DNA of 30,583 nucleotides from an uncultured Christensenella sp. (GCA_905210905.1 CAJLYQ010000017.1:1-30583), one strand, 5' to 3'. Counted from the first letter of the stretch, positions 7,428 through 15,612 are shown. The notes: generated by a model from the letters alone, not told the origin. Numbers and translations: made by a program.

Positions 7428-8297
7428 TTAGTATTTGACGTTTATGTTGAGTATTTCTTTCGGACGAACCACTTTGCCGTCAAAAAGAACGTAACCTTTT
7501 ACCGCATCGGCAAATTTTTTCTCCGGACGATACGGCTCGGTGTGCGTAAGCGGATTAACGAACGCTACCGCACGTTTGGTCCTGATCATGATGTTATCGA
7601 CGCGATCGCTGCCGTCGGTCGTACGTTTTACGTTGTTGGAAACCTTAACGGTCACGTTCCCGTACTGGCAAACTTTTCCGTTTTTCAGAATTTTGCTGTT
7701 GTCGGTGTCTTCCGTTCTGTACGCTTTTCTGAAAAGTCTGAAAAATTTGGGAGACACCGTGACAACGATTTCCGTAGAGCCTTTAACGTCGTTTTCCATA
7801 AGGACTTCTATTGCTTCGTCCAAAACGTCAAGAACGTATTTTTCGCCCGTTGCAGGACTGGAAGACGCCGTTATCTTCGCCGGAGAAGTATAGAGTTTTT
7901 TCACGGAGTCGTCCGTCGCGAAAGACGCTATGTATTCGTCCATCGCATTCGCAAGGCCCTCGCTCGTTTCCGAAGCAAGCGCATCCATCACTCCGCCGAC
8001 AGCCTGCGCCTTGTCGATGTCTCCAACCATATAATTGAAGTAGCGAATCTGATTGATGTACAGCGTTACAGAAGTATCTTCTACGGTTTCCGGACCTTCG
8101 ATGTCGTCGTTTCTTCCACTCTTTTCGAGAGTTCTTATCGTGGGCTTTCCTACGCCCAAAATTCTTACGCTGTCTCCTTTTTGTTTTACCTTTCCTTCGT
8201 AAGACCTGTTGCAGTCGTCTGCAAATACGCAAAGTCTTTCGAGTTCTCGTTCAATTCCCTCGTTCCAAACCTGAGGGATAAAGTTTTCATATGCCAT
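7428..8297 (-). CDS. Major capsid (coat) protein
   Basis: A 289-residue protein from ATG 8297 (MAYENFIPQVWNEGIEREL). A GTG 18 bases upstream is in frame, but it forms part of the GGAGGT ribosome site and is probably not the start. The N-terminal features (an FIPQVW-type opening, then a KGDSVRI stretch) and the C-terminal RPKEILNINVKY are typical of HK97-fold coat proteins of Firmicute phages, including the P22-like group. It directly follows the scaffold gene, as expected for co-expression of scaffold and coat. Length is at the short end of the usual 290-430 residues, and no break is seen. Confidence 0.88.
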   Translation of the reverse strand: MAYENFIPQVWNEGIERELERLCVFADDCNRSYEGKVKQKGDSVRILGVGKPTIRTLEKSGRNDDIEGPETVEDTSVTLYINQIRYFNYMVGDIDKAQAVGGVMDALASETSEGLANAMDEYIASFATDDSVKKLYTSPAKITASSSPATGEKYVLDVLDEAIEVLMENDVKGSTEIVVTVSPKFFRLFRKAYRTEDTDNSKILKNGKVCQYGNVTVKVSNNVKRTTDGSDRVDNIMIRTKRAVAFVNPLTHTEPYRPEKKFADAVKGYVLFDGKVVRPKEILNINVKY

Positions 8298-8305
8298 TTT
8301 TTCTT

Positions 8306-9145
8306 TTACCTCCACGTTGACATACTTTTTCGTATTTTGTCGTAGTTCGCATGAACGTCTTCTTTGCTCATTTTACGAACCTGCTCCCGTGTGTAATAAC
8401 CTTCTTCGGGCGTATTTCCGCCGCTCAGGCTCCCGGGAGACGATTGTGCGTTGGCAACCATACGCGAAGCAATCTCTTTCGATTTCTTTTGTAAAGCCGC
8501 CGTAAGTTTCAAGTAATCTTCGTAAATTTCGACGAGCGGAACCGTTCCGATTTTTCCGCCTGCATAATCGATAAACGTTTCATCCGCGGATAATTTACCG
8601 ATTTCTACGTCCGGATACTTTTCGGAAAACCTTTCTTTGTCTTCTCTGAACCACGCCGCTTCCTTTTCTGCCTTTTTCTCGGATTCAAGACGAATTTTTT
8701 CTTCTCTTTTGCGTTGTGAAGCAAACTCCGATAAAGGATCGCCGCCGCGGGCGGTTATGTCTCTCATCGTAAAATACTCCTGCACGTCCGCTTCGTCCGC
8801 AATCGCTTCCCCTGTATACGGATTTTTCCCTCCGAGAGTTTCGATTACCGCTTTTAGGCGTACTTCTTTTAGTTCTTTTTGCCTTTCTGCTTCTCTTCTG
8901 CGACGTGCGTTTTCGGAACTTCTTCCGTTGTTTTCTGTCGATTTTTCTTCGACTTTATTCCCGACGGAATCTTGTTCCTTGCCTTCCGAAGCGACGACGC
9001 CAGCGTCTACGTCGTCCGAAACGTCGGTGCGTTTCTCGATTTCTTTTTCCGCTTTCCCTATACGCCAAAACAAAGAAGCGCAAAGAATACTTAACTTCGT
9101 GCAACTGCCGATAAATAATCTCATTTCCATAATCATAATTTTCAA
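8306..9145 (-). CDS. Phage scaffold protein, N-terminus abnormal
   Basis: A highly charged helical protein, about 279 residues if read from the TTG at 9145. From about residue 30 (GKAEKEIEKR...) it has the scaffold pattern: an acidic variable stretch, an Arg/Glu-rich coiled coil (RRRREAERQKELKEVR), the NPYTGEAI segment, FTMRDITARGGDP, a second charged coiled coil and a short basic C-terminus. Scaffolds guide coat assembly and leave the capsid. The stop overlaps the coat ribosome site. The first 30 residues (MKIMIMEMRLFIGSCTKLSILC...) are hydrophobic and unlike a scaffold, and there is no good ribosome site. A different frame starting at ATG 9149 reads MLENYDYGNEII. The 5' end may therefore be truncated, frameshifted or fused. 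Confidence 0.78.
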   Translation of the reverse strand: MKIMIMEMRLFIGSCTKLSILCASLFWRIGKAEKEIEKRTDVSDDVDAGVVASEGKEQDSVGNKVEEKSTENNGRSSENARRRREAERQKELKEVRLKAVIETLGGKNPYTGEAIADEADVQEYFTMRDITARGGDPLSEFASQRKREEKIRLESEKKAEKEAAWFREDKERFSEKYPDVEIGKLSADETFIDYAGGKIGTVPLVEIYEDYLKLTAALQKKSKEIASRMVANAQSSPGSLSGGNTPEEGYYTREQVRKMSKEDVHANYDKIRKSMSTWR

Positions 9146-9152
9146 GCATTTT

Positions 9153-9308
9153 ATGTCTTCGGAAGAGTTCTGTATTTTTTATTCTGATTTAATTCTCTCA
9201 ATCAAAACTTTAGTAAACAGTATTCCCAATAATTACTGGTCTAATATTGCCGAAATTATGAATTTAAATCTAAATAACCTAATACAACTTTTAAAAATAG
9301 ATCTTTAA
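9153..9308 (+). CDS. Possible 51-aa small protein or C-terminal remnant upstream of integrase
   Basis: An open frame reading MSSEEFCIFYSDLILSIK and continuing as a plausible amphipathic helical sequence, ending in LIQLLKIDL. It stops 7 bases before the integrase start, in the same direction. It lies in a very AT-rich stretch (28 G or C out of 120 at 9181-9300), unlike the flanking genes. No ribosome site precedes the ATG, so it may be the tail of a larger rightward gene whose 5' part was lost at a deletion joint near 9150. It may also be chance. Confidence 0.3.
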   Translation: MSSEEFCIFYSDLILSIKTLVNSIPNNYWSNIAEIMNLNLNNLIQLLKIDL

Positions 9309-9315
9309 GAAATAT

Positions 9316-10734
9316 ATGAAAGCGGCACTTTACACTCGAGTTTCCACGCTCGAACAAGCAAACAAAGGTTTTTCTCTCGACGCACAGCGTGAGAAACTTT
9401 CCGCGTACGCAAAAAGTCAAGGGTATGAAATATTCGACGTATACGAAGACGACGGATATTCGGGCAAAGACCTTGCGCGTCCTGCGGTGACGCGTCTTTT
9501 GGAGCACATTAAAGCGCATCTCGTAGACGTAGTTATAGTTTACCGCCTCGACCGTCTAACTCGCCGTGTTCGCGACATTATCGAACTTCTTGACGACGTA
9601 CTCGAGCCGAACGGTGTAAAACTTTATTCCTTACACGAGCAAATCGACGTATCGTCTCCTTTCGGGCGTGCGGCGCTTAAGATCAACGCAACTTTTTCCG
9701 AACTTGAGCGGGAAACTATAACGGAGCGTATGGTTATGGGCAAAGAGCAAGCGATAAAATCCGGGAAATGGCTTGCTCCCGGGAAAAAACTACCTTTCGG
9801 CTACCGCAAGAATCCGACCACGAATTTTTACGAGGTTATTCCCGAAGAAGCGGATATGGTAAAGAAGATTTACGACCTATACCTGCAAGGCTATTCTATC
9901 AGAAAACTATACGAGTATGCGTCGGCAAATTTCAATCATACTTATTTCTCAAATCCTATGTGCTGCAAGGCGCTTCTTCACCGTAGCATGTACGCAGGCT
10001 ACATTTCATACAAAGGGTCGCTTTATAAAGGAAAAAATTTCGATCCTATAATCGATTACGAATCCTATTTACGTGTGCAAGAACAAATGAAAAAGAATAC
10101 GACGGTAAAAAAACACGACTGCTCTCCTTATCTCCTCACCGGACTTGTCGTTTGTGTCGAATGTGGAAACAGATATGTCGGAAAGCTCTACAAAAATTAT
10201 CAAACCTTGGCGAACGGAACCGTCAAAGACTACAGTCACCGAGTGTACGGCTGCGCAGCACGACTTAAACGGGACAAAACCTATCATCCGGCAAAATGCA
10301 CAAATAAAATATACGATGCGGAAGATCTTGAAAAAGCCGTCGAAGAACACGTTCGAGCGCTACAATTCGGGTCGTTTGTTCCGGGAACGGTAATAAGCGG
10401 TATTGTCGATCGCCTAAAAATGGAACTTGCTTCATTAAAAAACAAAAGAGAGAAAGTTTTGGATCTCTACGTGGAAGGACTAATTGACAAGGACACATAC
10501 GCGGAGCGTGTGTCAGATATAGATAAAGAAATCGATAAACAGAATCGGATCATAGATAACGAAGAACAAAAAATAAAGTCTTCTCCGACTTTAACCATAG
10601 ACTACGTAAAAGAACTTCATTCAAAATACGACAGTCTTTCGCACAACGAAAAACGTAATTTTTTAAGCCTTATTATCGATCACATAACTCTTTCAAAAGA
10701 TAACGGCATTATTATTAAGTTCAAAGTTAAATAA
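9316..10734 (+). CDS. Large serine recombinase (phage integrase)
   Basis: A 472-residue site-specific recombinase of the resolvase/invertase superfamily. The catalytic domain opens YTRVSTLEQ with nucleophile S10 and R8, and includes YRLDRLTR (76-83) and the SELERETITERM helix (128-139). The recombinase domain follows (PFGYRKNP near 160-167). The zinc ribbon has C280, C283, C313 and C328. A coiled coil of about 60 residues (roughly 365-425) precedes the C-terminal end. This full set is typical of phage integrases that join attP and attB without host factors. The gene lies next to the host junction, as expected. A terminator follows 25 bases after its stop. Confidence 0.95.
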   Translation: MKAALYTRVSTLEQANKGFSLDAQREKLSAYAKSQGYEIFDVYEDDGYSGKDLARPAVTRLLEHIKAHLVDVVIVYRLDRLTRRVRDIIELLDDVLEPNGVKLYSLHEQIDVSSPFGRAALKINATFSELERETITERMVMGKEQAIKSGKWLAPGKKLPFGYRKNPTTNFYEVIPEEADMVKKIYDLYLQGYSIRKLYEYASANFNHTYFSNPMCCKALLHRSMYAGYISYKGSLYKGKNFDPIIDYESYLRVQEQMKKNTTVKKHDCSPYLLTGLVVCVECGNRYVGKLYKNYQTLANGTVKDYSHRVYGCAARLKRDKTYHPAKCTNKIYDAEDLEKAVEEHVRALQFGSFVPGTVISGIVDRLKMELASLKNKREKVLDLYVEGLIDKDTYAERVSDIDKEIDKQNRIIDNEEQKIKSSPTLTIDYVKELHSKYDSLSHNEKRNFLSLIIDHITLSKDNGIIIKFKVK

Positions 10735-10758
10735 AAACTCTCAAAAAACCTATTTTTC

Positions 10759-10782
10759 AGACACACTATTGTGTGTCTTTTT
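10759..10782 (+). terminator. Rho-independent terminator of the integrase gene
   Basis: AGACACAC (10759-10766), loop TATT, GTGTGTCT (10771-10778), followed by a short T-run to 10782. It is the last phage-like element before host coding sequence resumes, and would block read-through from the integrase into the interrupted importer operon. Confidence 0.85.
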
Positions 10783-10800
10783 GAAGTAGCCGTATACGTC
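10783..10800. other. Probable attR junction (phage/host boundary)
   Basis: From about 10786 the sequence reads as host protein (VYVNAQGSANTAK...), continuous with the substrate-binding protein. Just before it lies the integrase terminator. The crossover must be within or close to this stretch. The exact core cannot be set without the left junction. Confidence 0.5.
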
Positions 10801-11514
10801 AATGCCCAGGGCAGCGCGAACACGGCAAAAATAATCGGACAACTTACGCAAAAAGACGGTTCTTTCTTGATCGGGAGAAACGAAGAAAAGAATTTTAAGT
10901 GGTCGGATTTACGCGGCAAGGAAGTTATCGGCGGACGGCGCGGCGGTATGCCTGCAATGTGTCTTGAATACGCGATTTACCAAAACGGTCTTATCGACGG
11001 AACGGACGTTTTTATTAACTACGACGTACAGTTCGATCTGATTACCGCGGCTTTCGAAAGTGGTGTCGGCGATTACTGCACGATGTTCGAACCGGCGGCA
11101 AGTCAGTACCGTTCCGAAGGCAAAGGCTATATCGTTTCCAGCGTGGGAGCGGAAGTCGGCAACGTGGCGTATACTTGTTTTATGGCTACCGAAAAGTATA
11201 TTTCGGGTAACGGAGATAAGGTTTTACTGTTTATGAAATCGATCGTTAAAGCGATGGATTTCTGCAACGAAGCGTCTAATAAAGAAATAGCGCAAGCGGT
11301 CGCTCCGTCCTTTGCGACGACGGACGTAAGTCTTCTTGAAAAAGCGATAGAAAGTTACCGCTCGATCGACGCGTGGGCAAAAAAGGCGTATATGACGGAA
11401 GAAAGTTTTTCTCACTTACAAAACGTACTTCTTCGCGCCGGCACGATCAAAGAAAAGGTCGCGTATTCCGAAGTCGTCTGCAACGACGTACTCGACGAAA
11501 TATACAAAAAATAA
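10783..11514 (+). pseudogene. ABC substrate-binding protein (NMT1/SsuA type), 5' part split off by prophage
   Basis: The C-terminal 243 codons of a periplasmic-binding-type lipoprotein of the nitrate/sulfonate/thiamine-precursor uptake class. Recognisable parts are GQLTQKDGSFLIGR, WSDLRGKEVIGGRRGGMPAMCLEY and the later YCTMFEPAASQYRSEGKGY and AYTCFMATEKYI, all in family order. The lipoprotein signal and about the first 90-110 residues of a normal protein of about 340 are missing. The only in-frame starts near the front are a GTG inside the integrase terminator and later Met codons without a ribosome site. It is followed 11 bases on by its ATPase. Substrate cannot be read from the sequence. 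If the prophage excises precisely, the gene should be restored. Confidence 0.88.
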
Positions 11515-11525
11515 CGGAGAAAGAA

Positions 11526-12320
11526 ATGAACGTACTCGAACTAAGAAATCTCGACTTTACTTACCACGGTAAAGACCGTGAAACGCCTGCGATAGAAAGC
11601 ATAAGTTTTGCGGTAAAGGAAGGCGAGTTTGTGGGTTTAGTCGGTCCGAGCGGTTGCGGAAAAACAACGATACTCAATCTTCTGGCAGGGATTTATCCCC
11701 CTGCCGGCGGAGATATTCTTCTTCTCGGCAAACCGCTTGCTCCTACTTCTCGGCAAATCGCCCTTATGCCGCAACGCGACCAACTTTTCGAGTGGCGAAC
11801 CATTGAAAAAAACGTGATGCTCGGACTGGAAATCACGAAAACGAAAACCAAAGAAAACGTAAAATACGGTTTATCTCTGCTGTCGAAGTACGGTCTGGGC
11901 GACGTCGTGAAAAAACATCCCTCCGAACTGTCCGGGGGTATGCGGCAACGGGTGGCGCTAATACGAACGCTCGTTCTTCGCCCCGACGTTCTTCTCTTGG
12001 ACGAGCCGTTTTCCGCGCTCGATTTTCAGACCCGTCTTAACGTGTGCGACGACGTGTATTCCATAATAAAGCAGGAAAAGAAAACCGCTTTGCTCGTAAC
12101 TCACGACATAAGCGAATGTATTTCCCTTTGCGACAAAGTGGTGGTTTTGTCCGCTCGTCCCGGGCGCGTCAAAGAAATAATCTCCGTGGATATAGACAAA
12201 ACGCTTTCTCCTCTTCGTCGAAGGGAGAGCCCCGAGTTCGGAAAATACTTCGAACGGATATGGAAACTTTTGGAGGATAAAAATGAGTACGGAACACAAG
12301 CGATTCCTAAAAAAACTTAG
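11526..12320 (+). CDS. ABC importer ATP-binding protein (SsuB/TauB/ThiZ-like)
   Basis: A 264-residue ATPase starting at ATG 11526 with GGAGAAAG upstream; an upstream in-frame extension overlaps the preceding gene and is not needed. Walker A GPSGCGKTT (40-48), Q-loop Q83, signature LSGGMRQR (135-142), Walker B VLLLDEP (155-161) and H-loop H193 are all present. The MPQRDQLFEWRTIEKNV stretch is typical of the nitrate/sulfonate/taurine family. It overlaps the permease gene by 38 bases and follows the broken binding-protein gene by 11. It should drive import at the membrane, but without an intact binding protein the importer is probably idle in the lysogen. Confidence 0.93.
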   Translation: MNVLELRNLDFTYHGKDRETPAIESISFAVKEGEFVGLVGPSGCGKTTILNLLAGIYPPAGGDILLLGKPLAPTSRQIALMPQRDQLFEWRTIEKNVMLGLEITKTKTKENVKYGLSLLSKYGLGDVVKKHPSELSGGMRQRVALIRTLVLRPDVLLLDEPFSALDFQTRLNVCDDVYSIIKQEKKTALLVTHDISECISLCDKVVVLSARPGRVKEIISVDIDKTLSPLRRRESPEFGKYFERIWKLLEDKNEYGTQAIPKKT

Positions 12321-13077
12321 AATACGAAAGATAATAATCACCGTTTGCCGGATAGGTCTTCTCGCCGCTTTTATCGGGCTGTGGGAACTTATCGCCGCTT
12401 TTAACGTAATCGACCCGTTTATAATCTCTTCGCCGTCCCGTATCGTGCGGCTAATCGGAGAACTTTATCGGCAAAACAACCTGTTTCCGCATATTTTCGC
12501 GTCACTTTACGAAACGGTAGCAGGGTTCGTGATAGCGACTGCGCTTGGCACGGCGATTGCGATCGTCTTATGGCTGAGCAATGGGTTACGGGACGTACTC
12601 GAACCGTATATCATCACGCTGAACTCTTTGCCGAAAATCGCTCTCGGTCCGATAATAATCGTCTGGATGGGCACGGGTACTAAAGCGATTATTTTTATGG
12701 CGGTGCTGATTTGCGTAATAATAACCGTAATCGGTATGCTTGCCGGGTTTATCGGCGTGGACGCGGAAAAAACGATGCTTCTTAAGTCGATGAAGGCAAA
12801 CAAACTAAAAATTCTTACCAAACTCGTACTTCCGGCGAATATTCCCACGCTTATTTCCGTGCTGAAAATCAACGTCGGGTTAAGTTGGATCGGCAGCATA
12901 CTCGGAGAATATCTGAGTTCGCAAAAGGGTCTCGGGTATCTTCTCGTCTACGGCTCGCAGGTTTTTCAACTCGATCTTGTGATGGCAAGTACGGTAATTC
13001 TGTGCGCGCTTGCCGGCGGAATGTACGGACTGGTCGCGATCGTCGAAAAAGCGGTTAAAAAACATTTCGGACTATAA
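12283..13077 (+). CDS. ABC importer permease (SsuC/TauC/ThiX-like)
   Basis: A 264-residue membrane protein of the BPD_transp_1 family. After a basic N-terminus there are about six membrane segments (near 18-40, 75-97, 108-127, 132-155, 190-212 and 232-254). The ATPase-docking EAA region is near residues 163-182 (EKTMLLKSMKANKLKILTKL, followed by PANIP). ATG at 12283 has a GGAGG site located inside the ATPase gene. It forms the importer with the ATPase and the split binding protein. A strong terminator follows immediately, so these three genes are the whole visible part of the operon. Confidence 0.92.
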   Translation: MSTEHKRFLKKLRIRKIIITVCRIGLLAAFIGLWELIAAFNVIDPFIISSPSRIVRLIGELYRQNNLFPHIFASLYETVAGFVIATALGTAIAIVLWLSNGLRDVLEPYIITLNSLPKIALGPIIIVWMGTGTKAIIFMAVLICVIITVIGMLAGFIGVDAEKTMLLKSMKANKLKILTKLVLPANIPTLISVLKINVGLSWIGSILGEYLSSQKGLGYLLVYGSQVFQLDLVMASTVILCALAGGMYGLVAIVEKAVKKHFGL

Positions 13078-13081
13078 AAAA

Positions 13082-13117
13082 AAGGGTTGCGATTTCGTCG
13101 CAACCCTTAGTTTTTTT
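13082..13117. terminator. Bidirectional terminator between importer operon and dapA
   Basis: AAGGGTTGCGA (13082-13092) pairs exactly with TCGCAACCCTT (13098-13108) around a 5-base loop. Seven T follow on the plus strand (13111-13117) and an A-run precedes it (13076-13083), so it can stop transcription from both the importer operon and the convergent dapA gene. Confidence 0.93.
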
Positions 13118-13126
13118 CCTATAAAT

Positions 13127-14020
13127 CTAAATTTTTATACCGTTTTTACGCATTTCCTCGAAAAGTATTTTTTTATGGTTTTCTTCGAGTTCGGTAAGGG
13201 GTAATCTTACGTTGTTTTCACAAAAACCCATTGCCGTCATCGCCGCTTTAACCGGAATAGGATTGACTTCGGAAAAAAGCGCGTGAATAAGGGGCAGCAT
13301 AGAATACTGCAATTTGGCGCAGCCTTGTATGTCGCCTGCGAAAAATCTGTCGCACATTTCCACGGTTTGTTTAGGTACTACGTTGCTTAAAACGCTTATT
13401 ACGCCTTTTCCTCCGAGGGAAAGCATCGGCAAAACCTGGTCGTCGTTGCCGCTGTAAAGGTCGAGTTTGTCACCGACGAGGGACATCGTTTCCACCGCTT
13501 TGGAAATATTTCCGCTCGCTTCTTTAATTCCGCAAATATTCGGATGGTCGGCAAGCGCAAGGTATGTACTCGGTTCTATATTTATCCCGGTTCTGCTCGG
13601 CACGTTGTAAAGAATTATCGGAACGGTGCTGTAATCGGCGATTTGGGAAAACATTTTTATCAAACCGTTTTGCGTGCATTTGTTATAGTAGGGCGTTACG
13701 CAAAGAAGCGCGTCCGCGCCTGCTTCGCAGGAACATCTCGCAAGGTCGAGCGCGTACGAGGTGTCGTTGCTCCCTGCCCCGGCGATAACCGGAACTCTTT
13801 TATCGACGCGTTTAACCGCATACGCGATTGCGTCCCTGTGTTCGTCGTCGGTAAGCGTGCTGGATTCTCCCGTCGTACCGCAAACGACGAGCGCGTTTAC
13901 TCCGCTTTCGATCTGCCAGTCTATCAGCGCGCCGAACTTCTCGTAGTCAATCCCGTCTTTATTGAAAGGAGTAATAAGCGCGGTGGCAACGCCACGAAAA
14001 ACAGTTTTATTCTTTTTCAC
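13127..14020 (-). CDS. dapA: 4-hydroxy-tetrahydrodipicolinate synthase
   Basis: A 297-residue TIM-barrel aldolase that condenses pyruvate and aspartate semialdehyde, the first committed step to lysine and diaminopimelate for the cell wall. Residues visible are GTTGES (48-53), YYNK (111-114), catalytic tyrosine Y138, substrate-binding R143 in VPSRTG, and the Schiff-base lysine K166 in IKEASG. Length and order match the family. The start is GTG at 14020 behind CGGAGGG. A promoter lies just upstream, so it is expressed on its own, separate from the flavoprotein/Nnr genes transcribed in the same direction. lysC, the preceding pathway step, is elsewhere in the window. Confidence 0.97.
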   Translation of the reverse strand: MKKNKTVFRGVATALITPFNKDGIDYEKFGALIDWQIESGVNALVVCGTTGESSTLTDDEHRDAIAYAVKRVDKRVPVIAGAGSNDTSYALDLARCSCEAGADALLCVTPYYNKCTQNGLIKMFSQIADYSTVPIILYNVPSRTGINIEPSTYLALADHPNICGIKEASGNISKAVETMSLVGDKLDLYSGNDDQVLPMLSLGGKGVISVLSNVVPKQTVEMCDRFFAGDIQGCAKLQYSMLPLIHALFSEVNPIPVKAAMTAMGFCENNVRLPLTELEENHKKILFEEMRKNGIKI

Positions 14021-14052
14021 AATAACCCTCCGATTTTTGCTATATAATTCTA

Positions 14053-14080
14053 CTTTACTTTATTCGTCTTTTTTTGTCAA
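14053..14080 (-). promoter_or_regulatory. Promoter of dapA
   Basis: TTGACA (14080-14075, perfect -35), a 17-base spacer, then TAAAGT (14058-14053, 4 of 6 for -10). The start of transcription would be near 14046, about 25 bases before the dapA start. The leader is too short for a lysine riboswitch. Confidence 0.7.
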
Positions 14081-14088
14081 ATCTTTGG

Positions 14089-15612
14089 TCAAACGCCCTT
14101 ATTTTTAGCATCTTCGTTCGCTTTTTCTCTTAAGTATATGACGGCTGCAGGTATTTTTGTGACGGTATCGCCGCTCGTCATAGAAATATCTGTCTTTTCC
14201 TTTTGAGCGAGTTCGCCCGCTAAACCGTTGATATATGTAGCGTAGGCAACGGATAACAATATATTTTGCGGTTTTTGAGCAAGCACGCCGACCATAATTC
14301 CGCTTAAAACGTCTCCGCTTCCCGCAGTTGCCATTCCGGCACAGCCGGTATTCGTAATTATTACTTCTTCTCCGTCCGTAACGACCGTAGCCGTGCCTTT
14401 AAGCGCAACGAGCGAAGAATACTTTTTAGCAAGCGATTTTGCTTCCGACACGGGATCAAAAGATATTTCTTCTCTCGTTTTTCCTGCCAACCTTGCCGCC
14501 TCTCCGACGTGCGGAGTGAGTACGGTAATACAATTTTTGCCCTTAATTAAATCTGGATTTTCCGCAAGCACGTTCAGACCGTCGGCGTCGATTATCACCG
14601 GAACGGCAACGTTATGCAAAACGAAGTCGAGTATTTTTCTATTGTTTTTTCCTTTTCCCCAACCCATACCTATCGCTACGGCGCTCGCACCGTTTATTGC
14701 GGCGGACAATTCTTTTTTATTGAATTTCATTTCGCCGTTTTTATCCGGCAACGGGAAAAGCGTACTTTCTTTTATTTCGGCGGCGAGCGCAGGCAAAAGA
14801 CTTTTTGCCGCAACGATACGAGATAAGCCACAACCTGCTTTAAGAGCGGAAAGTGACGAAGCGGCAAGTTTTACCGCTCCTACGTAATTAGCGCAACCGC
14901 CGATAATACACGCCGTTCCGTACGTTCCTTTATGCGAGAAATTCTTCCTTTCGGCAACGAATTCTCTAAAGTCGTTTTCTTCGGCTAGGTAGTATTTTTC
15001 GCCGACAATCGGAATACCGATATCTACGTTTTTCAGCGATTTTATATAGTCTTTCGCCATACCGAGAAAATGTCCGGATTTATACGTTCCTACGCTTACC
15101 GTAACGTCGCTTTTTACTGCTTTTTCGCTAAGTCCGTTGCTGCCGTTTAGTCCGCTATTTGTATCTACGGATACAATTATCGCATTAGAATTATTGATTT
15201 TGTCTATCAAGCGAGAATGGAAATCGTCGATTTTACCGTGAAATCCCGTCCCGTAAATGCCGTCGACCACATAATCGAAACCGTTAAAATCCGTGTTTTC
15301 GTCGACGAATTTATACGGAATATTTTTCTCTTTACATTTATCGAAGTAAAATTTTCCGTCTTCGGAAAATTCGTTTTTCGTAAGGAAAAGCACGCAACTA
15401 AGCGTGCTTTTTTCGTGAAGTTCGAGCGCGATGACGTAACCGTCTCCGCCGTTGTTGCCTTTGCCGCAGACTATTGCCGTTCTTCCTTTGAAGTCTACGG
15501 CGTTTGCTATCGCTCTGCCTGCGCGAAGCATAAGCGTTCTTCCGCTCGTGCCGCGATTTATTTCGGTTTCGTCCGATTTTCTCACCGTTTGTGCGGACAC
15601 GACGGGTATCAT
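14089..15612 (-). CDS. nnr: Bifunctional NAD(P)HX repair enzyme (epimerase plus ADP-dependent dehydratase)
   Basis: A 507-residue protein that repairs hydrated NADH and NADPH. The N-terminal YjeF_N epimerase domain (about 1-215) has KGNNGGDG at 51-58 and the DGIYGTG segment. The C-terminal ribokinase-like dehydratase domain has GTYGTACIIGG, IDADGLN, LTPHVGE and the catalytic-loop motif GMATAGSGDVLSG. ATG at 15612 shares one base with the stop of the flavoprotein gene (TAATG) and has a GGAG site; the longer upstream extension would lie inside that gene and looks unlike protein of this family. The pairing with a flavoprotein oxidoreductase fits a role in nicotinamide cofactor upkeep. Confidence 0.95.
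   Translation of the reverse strand: MIPVVSAQTVRKSDETEINRGTSGRTLMLRAGRAIANAVDFKGRTAIVCGKGNNGGDGYVIALELHEKSTLSCVLFLTKNEFSEDGKFYFDKCKEKNIPYKFVDENTDFNGFDYVVDGIYGTGFHGKIDDFHSRLIDKINNSNAIIVSVDTNSGLNGSNGLSEKAVKSDVTVSVGTYKSGHFLGMAKDYIKSLKNVDIGIPIVGEKYYLAEENDFREFVAERKNFSHKGTYGTACIIGGCANYVGAVKLAASSLSALKAGCGLSRIVAAKSLLPALAAEIKESTLFPLPDKNGEMKFNKKELSAAINGASAVAIGMGWGKGKNNRKILDFVLHNVAVPVIIDADGLNVLAENPDLIKGKNCITVLTPHVGEAARLAGKTREEISFDPVSEAKSLAKKYSSLVALKGTATVVTDGEEVIITNTGCAGMATAGSGDVLSGIMVGVLAQKPQNILLSVAYATYINGLAGELAQKEKTDISMTSGDTVTKIPAAVIYLREKANEDAKNKGV

Larger units (their letters stand above)
1..10784. mobile_element. Prophage (right-hand part), podovirus-like, serine integrase type
   Basis: A leftward block of virion genes (scaffold, coat, decoration, adaptor, tail hub, fibre, TPI, small genes) ends on the right at a rightward large serine recombinase. 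Immediately beyond the recombinase terminator, an ABC substrate-binding protein begins in mid-sequence, which marks the host junction near 10783-10800. The left end lies outside the window. There is no tail tube, tape measure or sheath, and a large hub protein follows the adaptor directly, which fits a short-tailed phage. Terminase, portal, repressor and replication genes are not seen here. They could lie further left or be deleted, so whether the phage is active cannot be judged from this window. Confidence 0.9.

Noticed and set aside
8298..8315. GTG start giving a six-residue longer coat protein
   Set aside because: The GTG is inside the GGAGGT ribosome site for the ATG at 8297.
7542..8345. 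A 267-codon plus-strand frame opposite the coat gene
   Set aside because: Antisense to the coat protein; Arg/Phe/Val-rich with no domain pattern.
11373..11525. Upstream-extended start for the importer ATPase
   Set aside because: It would overlap the binding-protein remnant by about 140 bases and adds Arg-rich sequence foreign to ABC ATPases; ATG 11526 has a ribosome site and fits the family.
14021..14088. Lysine riboswitch upstream of dapA
   Set aside because: The gap is only 68 bases and contains a promoter; there is no room for the roughly 170-base element.
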